Shown here piece by piece: positions 1 through 4,782 of a stretch of DNA of 7,261 bases (position 1 is the first letter of the stretch; every line of letters starts with the position of its first letter). The DNA comes from a bacterium HR12 (GTDB lineage Bacteria > Actinomycetota > UBA4738 > HRBIN12): assembly GCA_002898915.1 (NCBI GenBank), contig BEHO01000053.1, positions 1 to 7,261 of the forward strand. The letters run 5' to 3'. The position numbers were made by a program, and so were the translations under genes. Under the pieces are notes generated by a model. That model saw only the letters and a program-made list of their open reading frames with translations, had not been told where the DNA came from and searched no databases.

Positions 1-667
1 CCAGGAGGCCGTCCACGATCTCGAGCGCGCACTTCTGGATGTACTCGTGGGCCCGGTGGATCGGGTTGCGGGTCTGGAACCCCACGACGGTACGCCAGCC
101 GCGCTCGCGGAAGGCGGCGCGGGTCTGGGCCGGGGTGAGCCGGTACTCCAGGAAGTCTCGGTGCTCCGGGAGGCGGAGGGCGCGGACCGGCCCCGCGAGG
201 CAGAAGTCGCCGGCCTCGGCGAGCGCCTTCACCCCGGGGTGGGCGAGGTCGGTGGTCCCGAAGACCCCGAGCGCCTCCCGCTCCCGGTCGCGGCGGAAGA
301 TCTCCTCCACCTCGACGACGGCGAGGGGCTCGCCCCCCTCCGCGGCGACGAGCGCCACGGCCTCCGCGCCGCCGATCCGCTTGACGGCCTCCTCGTCGAG
401 GGAGAGCGTGACCGGGATCGACCAGACGAGGCCGTTCTCGAGGTGCATCGTCTCGAGCACCGACCGGTAGTCCCGCTCGCCCTGGAAGCCGGTGAGCGGC
501 GAGAGCGCCCCCACGGTGAGCAGCTCGAGGTCGGAGAGCTCGCGCGGGCTCACGACGACCTTCGGCAGGTTGCGGGCCCGCCGCGCGAGCGCCTCGGCCT
601 CGGCGCCCTCGACGAGCAGGTTCACGAGCGTCCCCCCGTGGGGCGCGATGGGGTCCTGTTCGATCAT
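1..667 (-). CDS. sat: ATP sulfurylase (sulfate adenylyltransferase), 3' end cut by the window edge
   Basis: Catalyses ATP + sulfate to adenylyl sulfate (APS) + pyrophosphate, the first step of sulfate assimilation, in the cytoplasm. The 222 visible residues read without interruption on the minus strand and run off the left edge, so the C-terminal part of the catalytic domain is missing; full-length bacterial Sat proteins are about 380-400 residues. Seen: the N-terminal PUA-like part with LTVGALSPLTGF near residues 50-61, then the nucleotide-binding signature QTRNP at 198-202 and the catalytic HRAH at 204-207. This is the single-subunit Sat type, not the CysD/CysN type. The ATG at 667 is preceded by GGAAGGA (675-681), 7 nt away, which fixes the start. 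It is divergent from cysH, the next enzyme of the pathway, across 157 bp. Family assignment is secure; whether it works in assimilation rather than dissimilation is inferred from the neighbouring cysH. Confidence 0.95.
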   Translation of the reverse strand, partial: MIEQDPIAPHGGTLVNLLVEGAEAEALARRARNLPKVVVSPRELSDLELLTVGALSPLTGFQGERDYRSVLETMHLENGLVWSIPVTLSLDEEAVKRIGGAEAVALVAAEGGEPLAVVEVEEIFRRDREREALGVFGTTDLAHPGVKALAEAGDFCLAGPVRALRLPEHRDFLEYRLTPAQTRAAFRERGWRTVVGFQTRNPIHRAHEYIQKCALEIVDGLL

Positions 668-689
668 GGGTCGGTCCTTCCGTCGCCGT

Positions 690-713
690 GGCCGTCGGTG
701 CGGCCGTGGGTGC
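690..713. repeat. Tandem 12-bp direct repeat in the sat leader
   Basis: Two adjacent 12-bp units, GGCCGTCGGTGC (690-701) and GGCCGTGGGTGC (702-713), differ at one base, and the following base (G) also matches. The block lies between the predicted sat -10 and its ribosome-binding site, so it would be transcribed into the sat leader. It could be an operator for a regulator or simply low-complexity GC-rich sequence; no function is shown. Confidence 0.5.
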
Positions 714-744
714 GAGCGCGGGGCGGCGCCACGCGCCCGGCCTC

Positions 745-752
745 AGGATACC
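745..752 (-). promoter_or_regulatory. Extended -10 element for sat (GGTATCCT)
   Basis: On the minus strand this reads GGTATCCT, one base from the GGTAGCCT found at three other gene starts in the window. Transcription from it would begin near position 738 and give sat a leader of about 70 nt. No convincing -35 hexamer is visible. The call rests on motif and position only. Confidence 0.45.
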
Positions 753-788
753 GGCGCGGGGCCGAGCCCGACCCCGTGCCGCTCGGGC

Positions 789-794
789 TATGCT
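789..794 (+). promoter_or_regulatory. Predicted -10 element for cysH (TATGCT)
   Basis: TATGCT matches TATAAT at four of six positions, including the key A at position 2 and T at position 6, and stands out in GC-rich surroundings. It would place the transcript start near 801 and leave a short leader holding the AGGGG ribosome-binding site. No good -35 is visible. Confidence 0.45.
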
Positions 795-824
795 GGCCGG
801 GTCGGGCGAGGTCAGGGGACGAGG

Positions 825-1589
825 ATGCACACCCTCATCAGCGACGAGGAGCTCGCGGAGCTCAACGAGCGGTTCGAGACCGCCTCGGCCGAGGAGATCC
901 TCCGCTGGGCGCTCCTGGAGTCCGGCATCGAGCGCATCGCGATCGCCTCGGCCTTCCAGGCCGAGGGGACGTGCGTGATGCACATGGCCTCGCGCATCCG
1001 CCCAGACATCCAGGTCCTGTTCCTGAACACCGGCTACCACTTCGCCGAGACCCTAGCCTTCAAGGAGCAGCTGGCCGAGCGCCTCGGCCTGACGGTCACG
1101 GAGCTCGTCGGCCGCTACACGGTGGAGCAGCAGGCCGAGCGCTTCGGCCCGCGCCTCTACGAGCGGGACCCCGACCTGTGCTGCGAGCTCAACAAGGTCC
1201 AGCCCATGCTCGAGGCCCTGCGGAAGCTCGACGCCTGGATCACGGCCTTCCGGCGCGACTCCGCGCCGACGCGGGCGAACGCCCCGATCCTCGATCGGTA
1301 CGAGCTCGAACCGGGACGTCCCATCCTGAAGATCAACCCCGTCGCCACCTGGACCCGTCGGGACACGTGGGCCTACCTGCGGGAGCACGGCCTGCCCCAC
1401 AACCCCCTGTACGACCTCGGGTACGCCTCGATCGGCTGCGCGCCCTGCACCCGGATGCGCTTCCCCGGCGAGCCCGAGCGCGCCGGCCGCTGGGCGGGCC
1501 TCGCCAAGTGGGAGTGCGGGATCCACGACCGCGAGGCTCGGGGGGAGACGGGGTCCCTCCAGGAGGGTGCGGCGGAGCGGGAAGGCTAG
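825..1589 (+). CDS. cysH: Thioredoxin-dependent APS reductase (assimilatory, 4Fe-4S type)
   Basis: Reduces adenylyl sulfate to sulfite and AMP with electrons from thioredoxin, using the product of the divergent sat. The protein has 254 residues, normal for the family. Visible signatures: the modified PP-loop SAFQAEG near 42-48; the cysteine pair C119-C120 (DLCCELNKV) and C205-x-x-C208 (GCAPCTR), which together ligate the 4Fe-4S cluster typical of APS-using reductases; and the C-terminal ECGIH at 230-234 with the catalytic C231. The frame is open well upstream, but the ATG at 825 is chosen because AGGGG (814-818) lies 6 nt before it and family homology begins there. With no APS kinase in view and the cluster cysteines present, APS rather than PAPS is the expected substrate. 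The stop codon overlaps that of the opposing lipid kinase gene. Confidence 0.95.
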   Translation: MHTLISDEELAELNERFETASAEEILRWALLESGIERIAIASAFQAEGTCVMHMASRIRPDIQVLFLNTGYHFAETLAFKEQLAERLGLTVTELVGRYTVEQQAERFGPRLYERDPDLCCELNKVQPMLEALRKLDAWITAFRRDSAPTRANAPILDRYELEPGRPILKINPVATWTRRDTWAYLREHGLPHNPLYDLGYASIGCAPCTRMRFPGEPERAGRWAGLAKWECGIHDREARGETGSLQEGAAEREG

Positions 1590-2500
1590 GCGACGACCCA
1601 GAGCGCGTCGCGCGCGAGCGTGATCTCGAGCCGGGTGCGCTCGCTGAGCACGTCGCCGTCCACCTGCACGGGGAACGGGCTGTCCGAGCGGACGAGCACG
1701 CGACCCGCGTCGTGCCAGTAGTCGATGTCGCGCCCGTGCACGTGACGGGCGGAGCCGAAGACCTGCCAGACGATCCGCGGGACGCTCCGGCGCGGGAGCT
1801 TGCGGACGGACAGCACGTCGAGACCCGCCTGGAGCGAGGCCTCCGGGGTCATCCGGATGCCGCGACCCTTGTAGTACGTGTACGGGTCGGTCCGGCCCAC
1901 CATGACCGAGAGCGAGGGCACCGGCTCCCCGTCGTCCACCTGGATCAGGAGATCCGGGCGCCGGCCCGCGTAGCCGATCAGCAGCTCCCGCGCCACCGCC
2001 CGGAAGGCCGCCCGGTCGAACGACGCCTTCGTCCTCGGGAAGCGCTCGTCCAGCCGCCGCATCGCCGCGGCGTCGACCCCCGCCCCGCAGTTCACCGCGA
2101 AGTAGCGGTCGTCCGCCCGCCCCAGGTGCAGCTGGAACGCCTCGTCGTCCAGGGCCTTGCCGATGAGCACCCCTGTGGCCTCCACCGGATCCAGGGGGAG
2201 CCCGAGGGCGCGGACGAGGATGTTCGTCGCCCCGCCGGGGAGCGGGCCGAGGGCGGTCTCGGTCCCCGCGAGGGCGTTCACGACCTCGTTGATCGTGCCG
2301 TCGCCCGAGAAGACGAGGACGAGGTCGACGCCGTCGTCCACGGCCTGCTGGGCGAGCTCGCTCGCGTGACCGCGCTGCTTCGTCTCCACGACCTCCAGGC
2401 GGAAGTCGGCCGAGAGCGCCTTCTCGATCACCGCCAGGGTGGGTCGGGCCACGGTGCGGGCGACCGGGTTGACGATGAGGAGGACGTCGCGGAAGCGCAT
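1586..2500 (-). CDS. YegS/DAGK-type lipid kinase
   Basis: A 304-residue protein of the diacylglycerol-kinase catalytic family (YegS/BmrU/Rv2252 group), which phosphorylates lipid hydroxyls such as diacylglycerol or sphingoid-like substrates at the membrane face. Seen: the N-terminal strand LLIVNPVA at 7-14; the nucleotide-binding loop FSGDGT at 64-69 (the family GGDGT with Ser for the first Gly) followed by INEVVNAL; PGGATN at 88-93; and the beta-rich C-terminal domain ending PFPVQVDGD near 275-283. The exact lipid substrate cannot be told. The frame extends to an ATG at 2581, but the ATG at 2500 is preferred because homology starts there and the extension would cover the promoter and start of the divergent gene. 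No ribosome-binding site precedes the ATG, while a CATACT -10-like hexamer ends 11 nt before it, so the mRNA may be nearly leaderless. Confidence 0.9.
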   Translation of the reverse strand: MRFRDVLLIVNPVARTVARPTLAVIEKALSADFRLEVVETKQRGHASELAQQAVDDGVDLVLVFSGDGTINEVVNALAGTETALGPLPGGATNILVRALGLPLDPVEATGVLIGKALDDEAFQLHLGRADDRYFAVNCGAGVDAAAMRRLDERFPRTKASFDRAAFRAVARELLIGYAGRRPDLLIQVDDGEPVPSLSVMVGRTDPYTYYKGRGIRMTPEASLQAGLDVLSVRKLPRRSVPRIVWQVFGSARHVHGRDIDYWHDAGRVLVRSDSPFPVQVDGDVLSERTRLEITLARDALWVVA

Positions 2501-2511
2501 GGGGCCCCCCG

Positions 2512-2517
2512 AGTATG
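2512..2517 (-). promoter_or_regulatory. Predicted -10 for the lipid kinase (CATACT)
   Basis: The minus strand reads TGGCATACT, with the hexamer CATACT ending 11 nt before the ATG at 2500. Transcription would start about 4-5 nt ahead of the start codon, and there is no purine-rich ribosome-binding site in the gap (GGGGGGCCCC). It faces away from the TAGCCT element of the divergent gene only about 30 bp off. Confidence 0.4.
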
Positions 2518-2542
2518 CCACGGGGCGCCGGACCGCCGCTGC

Positions 2543-2550
2543 GGTAGCCT
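2543..2550 (+). promoter_or_regulatory. Extended -10 (GGTAGCCT) for the DUF2269-like gene, leaderless
   Basis: GGTAGCCT ends 8 nt before the GTG at 2559, so the expected transcript start falls at or next to the start codon. No ribosome-binding site can be seen in CGGGGACC. This geometry is that of leaderless actinobacterial mRNAs with a TANNNT -10. It also supports the GTG start. Confidence 0.55.
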
Positions 2551-2558
2551 CGGGGACC

Positions 2559-3038
2559 GTGAGCCGCGGGGACTGGATCACGTTCGTGCGCTTCCTGCAC
2601 GTCCTCGGCGCCGTGGTCGCGCTCGGGTTCTCCCTGTCCTACGGCCTCTGGATCTCGCGGGGGGACGCGGTCGGCGGCCAGGCCCGCCCCTTCGTCCTCC
2701 GGACCATCTCCTGGATCGACCGCCGGCTGACGACGCCCGCCTACGTCCTCCAGCTCCTCACCGGCCTCGTCCTCGTGTTCCTCACGGACGTGCGTCGGTT
2801 CCAGCAGCTCTGGCTGGCGCTCTCCCTCGGCCTCTACGCGCTGCTCACGCTCCTCGCCATCGTGGCCTACGCGCCGGCCCATCGCCGCCAGACCGCCCTC
2901 GCCGAGCGCCTGGCCGCGGGCGAGGCCGTCGAGGCCGACTACGTCGAGGCCGGGACGAGGGCCCGTCGCCTCGGGCTCCTGGTGGCGGGGCTCACCCTCG
3001 TCATCCTGGCCCTCATGGTCTTCAAGCCGACGCTCTGA
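2559..3038 (+). CDS. Four-helix integral membrane protein, DUF2269-like
   Basis: A 159-residue protein with four hydrophobic segments, near residues 8-30, 57-77, 83-105 and 137-156. The N-terminal FLHVLGAVVALG resembles the opening of the DUF2269 family of predicted membrane proteins, whose function is unknown. Between helices 3 and 4 is a charged stretch of about 30 residues (HRRQTALAERLAAGEAVEAD) that may lie in the cytoplasm. No catalytic motif or metal-binding cluster stands out. The start is taken as GTG at 2559: the open frame reaches back to 2439, but that part overlaps the kinase gene in antisense and lacks hydrophobic or conserved sequence. The gene is divergent from the lipid kinase, and its last 17 bp overlap the end of the opposing sulfur-carrier gene. 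Confidence 0.8.
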   Translation: MSRGDWITFVRFLHVLGAVVALGFSLSYGLWISRGDAVGGQARPFVLRTISWIDRRLTTPAYVLQLLTGLVLVFLTDVRRFQQLWLALSLGLYALLTLLAIVAYAPAHRRQTALAERLAAGEAVEADYVEAGTRARRLGLLVAGLTLVILALMVFKPTL

Positions 3039-3279
3039 GCGCCCCGCCGCTCACCGGGGGGAGCAGCGCGAGCTCGTCACCGTCGGCGACCGGCGTGTCG
3101 CGCCCCGCGCGCTCCCCGTTCAGGACGAGCGACCCCGCCGCCGCGATGGCCGCGAACCGCTCGCCGAACCGGAGCCCGAGCGCGTCGGCCACCTCCCCGG
3201 CCGTCCGTCCCTCGGCCTCGACCACCCCGGCGCCCGCGATCTCCCGCAGGGCGGCGAACAGCCGCACGCGCACCGTCAT
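3022..3279 (-). CDS. MoaD/ThiS-family ubiquitin-like sulfur carrier with a tail after Gly-Gly
   Basis: An 85-residue beta-grasp protein of the MoaD/ThiS superfamily. Seen: the opening strand VRVRLFAALRE near 3-13, the helix TAGEVADAL at 27-35, LVLNGERA at 51-58, and the late signature DGDELALLPPVSGG at 67-80. Family members are activated at a C-terminal Gly-Gly by an E1-like enzyme (MoeB/ThiF) and carry sulfur as a thiocarboxylate for molybdopterin, thiamine, cysteine or tRNA thiolation. Here six residues, ALRASA, follow G79-G80, so the carrier would need trimming to be active, unless it works without thiocarboxylation. The start at 3279 has GGAGGGGG (3287-3294) 7 nt upstream. A GGTAGCCT element lies further upstream. 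No partner E1, JAMM protease or acceptor enzyme is in the window, so the pathway is open; nearby sat/cysH only hints at sulfur metabolism. Confidence 0.85.
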   Translation of the reverse strand: MTVRVRLFAALREIAGAGVVEAEGRTAGEVADALGLRFGERFAAIAAAGSLVLNGERAGRDTPVADGDELALLPPVSGGALRASA

Positions 3280-3304
3280 CGCGCGTCCCCCTCCATCGAG
3301 GTCA

Positions 3305-3312
3305 AGGCTACC
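3305..3312 (-). promoter_or_regulatory. Extended -10 (GGTAGCCT) for the sulfur-carrier gene
   Basis: The minus strand reads GGTAGCCT. The expected start near 3298 gives a leader of roughly 19 nt that contains the GGAGGGGG ribosome-binding site. It lies back-to-back with the identical octamer of the divergent regulator gene, 17 bp away. Confidence 0.5.
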
Positions 3313-3329
3313 GTCGGACGTGCCGAGGG

Positions 3330-3337
3330 GGTAGCCT
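3330..3337 (+). promoter_or_regulatory. Extended -10 (GGTAGCCT) for the GlnR-like gene, leaderless
   Basis: GGTAGCCT ends 6 nt before the ATG at 3344 with only GGGCCC between, so transcription should begin at the start codon. There is no ribosome-binding site. The spacing is that of a leaderless transcript. Confidence 0.55.
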
Positions 3338-3343
3338 GGGCCC

Positions 3344-4012
3344 ATGGGCCTCCACGTCCTGCTCTCGGACCGGCGGCCGGAGGAGGTGCTCCCCGCCCTC
3401 CCCGGTCTCCTCCTCGACCTCAAGGTCGAGGAGCTCTCGGTCGCGGCGGTCCAGGACGTGCTCGCCCTCCGGCCCGAGCTCCTCCTCCTCGACGCGGCCG
3501 AGAACCCGGGGCAGGCCCACGCCGTCCTGCGCGCCCTGCGCGATCGCGACCCGGACGTCCCCGTCGTCGTGGTCGTCGAGCGCCGGGACCTGGAGCGCCT
3601 CCCCTGGGATGCCCTGGCCGACGAGTTCCTGTACCCCGGCGCGCCCGAGGCCGAGATCCGGGTGCGCCTCGCCATGCTGCGTCGCCGCCTCAGCCGGCCC
3701 GGGGACGGGATCGTGCGGCTGGGTCCGCTCGTCATCGACCCCGACGCCTACACGGCCACGGTCGCCGGGCGCCCCCTCGACCTCACCTACAAGGAGTTCC
3801 AGCTCCTGCGCTTCCTCGTCGAGCGGGCCGGGCGCGTCTTCACCCGTCCGACGCTCCTGCGGGAGGTGTGGGGCTTCGACTTCTACGGGGGGACCCGGAC
3901 GGTGGACGTCCACATCCGGCGCCTCCGCGCCAAGCTCGGCCCCGAGCACGAGCACCTGATCCAGACCGTCCGCGGCGTCGGGTACCGCGCCAGCGCCGAG
4001 CGCGAGCCGTGA
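3344..4012 (+). CDS. glnR: GlnR-like orphan OmpR-family transcription regulator
   Basis: A 222-residue response-regulator-like protein. Residues 1-112 form a degenerate receiver: D50 (LLLLDAAENP) sits where the phosphoacceptor Asp is expected, but the usual acidic pair is only SD (8-9), the conserved Thr/Ser strand reads VVVVVERRD, and the conserved Lys-Pro is replaced in EFLYPGAP. Residues 124-216 are a winged helix with GRPLDLTYKEFQLL, RAGRVFTR, REVWGFDFYGGTRTVDVH and RRLRAKLGPE, which closely match actinobacterial GlnR, as does the N-terminal VLPAL. GlnR is the phosphorylation-independent master regulator of nitrogen genes in Streptomyces and mycobacteria; glnA is a classic target and lies two genes downstream behind a GlnR-box-like array. 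No histidine kinase is adjacent. The start is the ATG just behind a -10 element. A different orphan OmpR regulator is possible but less likely. Confidence 0.82.
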   Translation: MGLHVLLSDRRPEEVLPALPGLLLDLKVEELSVAAVQDVLALRPELLLLDAAENPGQAHAVLRALRDRDPDVPVVVVVERRDLERLPWDALADEFLYPGAPEAEIRVRLAMLRRRLSRPGDGIVRLGPLVIDPDAYTATVAGRPLDLTYKEFQLLRFLVERAGRVFTRPTLLREVWGFDFYGGTRTVDVHIRRLRAKLGPEHEHLIQTVRGVGYRASAEREP

Positions 4013-4058
4013 CCGCCGCCCCTCAGGTCCGCGCCGAGATCGACCGACGTAGCTGGTA

Positions 4059-4074
4059 GGCCGCCGGGGCGGCC
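4059..4074. other. GC hairpin between the regulator and lipoprotein genes
   Basis: GGCCGC-CGGG-GCGGCC is a perfect 6-bp stem with a 4-nt loop in the 99-nt gap after the GlnR-like gene. No T-run follows, so it is at best a weak or factor-assisted terminator or attenuator. The rest of the gap holds only the AAGGAGG ribosome-binding site (4101-4107); I see no clear promoter for the lipoprotein gene. Confidence 0.3.
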
Positions 4075-4111
4075 GCGGACGCGTCCGCTCCCCGGGCGGG
4101 AAGGAGGAACG

Positions 4112-4696
4112 ATGCGGGGACGGACGTCGGCGATCGGCGCCCTCGCCCTCGCGCTCGCCCTGGTGGCGTGCGGCGGCGGGGCGGAGACACCCCCCACGGC
4201 GACGGGGGCGACGGGGGGCGGGGGCTCGCCGAGCGCTCCCGCGACCGCCGAGCGCTACGAGAACGCGGAGCACCGCTTCGCCTTCGACCGACCCGACGGG
4301 TGGGAGCTCGCCGATCCCCCGGCCGGCGCGGTGGTCGCGCTGTATCCCCCGGGGGGCGCGCTCGACGCGTTCGCGGAGAACGTGAACGTCGTCATCGAGC
4401 AGCTGCCCATGGACCTCACGGCCACGGAGTACATGGACCTGGCGTGGGCGCAGCTCGAGCCCCAGCTGCGGGACGTCGAGCCGATCGCCCGGGACGAGCT
4501 CACCGTGGGCGGGATGCCCGCGGCCTCCATCGAGTACCGGGCGCGTTTCCCGGAGACCGAGACCGAGATGCATCTGCTCCAGGTCGCCGTGCTGGACGGG
4601 CGCACGGCCTTCGTCATCACGTACACGGGGACCGACGAGTTCGAGCGCTACCGCCCGGACGCGGAGGCGATCATCGCCTCCTTCGCGCGCACGTAA
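4112..4696 (+). CDS. Secreted lipoprotein, possibly PsbP/DcrB-like
   Basis: A 194-residue exported protein. Residues 1-19 are a lipoprotein signal peptide (basic MRGR, then an Ala/Leu-rich core) ending in the lipobox LVAC with C20 as the lipidated residue. Residues 21-45 are a flexible Gly/Thr/Pro/Ser-rich linker. The folded part, about 48-194, has the layout of DcrB/PsbP/DUF1795-like domains: a start of the type [13 protein letters not shown], a central [10 protein letters not shown], then [10 protein letters not shown], a strand pair ending AFVITYTGT, and a final helix [10 protein letters not shown]. Such domains occur on many surface lipoproteins and the role is generally unknown. AAGGAGG (4101-4107) sits 4 nt before the ATG. 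It lies between the GlnR-like gene and glnA on the same strand, and its stop codon falls within the GlnR-box-like array. A link to nitrogen sensing or transport is speculation. Confidence 0.8.
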   Translation: MRGRTSAIGALALALALVACGGGAETPPTATGATGGGGSPSAPATAERYENAEHRFAFDRPDGWELADPPAGAVVALYPPGGALDAFAENVNVVIEQLPMDLTATEYMDLAWAQLEPQLRDVEPIARDELTVGGMPAASIEYRARFPETETEMHLLQVAVLDGRTAFVITYTGTDEFERYRPDAEAIIASFART

Positions 4697-4719
4697 CGCG
4701 GAATTTACGCGCCGGAAAC
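4693..4719 (+). promoter_or_regulatory. GlnR-box-like array upstream of glnA
   Basis: GTAAC (4693-4697), TTTAC (4704-4708) and GAAAC (4715-4719) are spaced exactly 11 bp apart, each separated by 6 nt. The last two fit the actinobacterial GlnR pair GTnAC-n6-GAAAC with one mismatch. A fourth register position (4726-4730, GCGAT) is weak. The AT-rich core stands out from its surroundings. The pair is centred about 41 bp before the predicted glnA transcript start, a usual place for an activator. GTAAC overlaps the stop codon of the lipoprotein gene. Confidence 0.6.
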
Positions 4720-4740
4720 CCATCGGCGATCGAGCGCGCC

Positions 4741-4746
4741 TACCCT
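4741..4746 (+). promoter_or_regulatory. Predicted -10 of glnA (TACCCT)
   Basis: TACCCT fits the TANNNT pattern of the other promoters in the window. It implies a start near 4753 and a leader of about 30 nt that holds AAGGGGGAG (4767-4775), 7 nt before the GTG. The -35 position falls beside the GlnR-box-like GAAAC, in keeping with activator dependence. Confidence 0.4.
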
Positions 4747-4782
4747 CCTGCCCATCGGAACGACGGAAGGGGGAGACGCGAC

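Noticed and set aside
668..744. A riboswitch or structured leader for sat
   Set aside because: The leader is GC-rich with direct repeats, but I can recognise no SAM-type or other known riboswitch core.
492..824. Longer N-terminus for cysH
   Set aside because: The upstream frame is antisense to sat and then crosses the promoter region; the ATG at 825 has a good ribosome-binding site and matches the family start.
2501..2581. Longer start for the lipid kinase at the ATG at 2581
   Set aside because: The extra 27 residues lack family similarity and would cover the promoter and start of the divergent membrane-protein gene.
1053..2882. A 609-residue minus-strand open frame
   Set aside because: It overlaps cysH and the kinase in other frames; the Arg/Pro/Gly-rich composition and lack of motifs mark it as a shadow.
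47..3334. A 1095-residue open frame on the plus strand spanning several genes
   Set aside because: It runs antisense or out of frame to sat, cysH, the kinase, the membrane protein and the carrier, and its product is Arg/Pro/Gly-rich with no domain, a typical artefact of very high GC content.
3308..4723. A 471-residue minus-strand open frame opposite the regulator and lipoprotein
   Set aside because: It is antisense to two genes with strong family or signal-peptide evidence and shows no recognisable motif.
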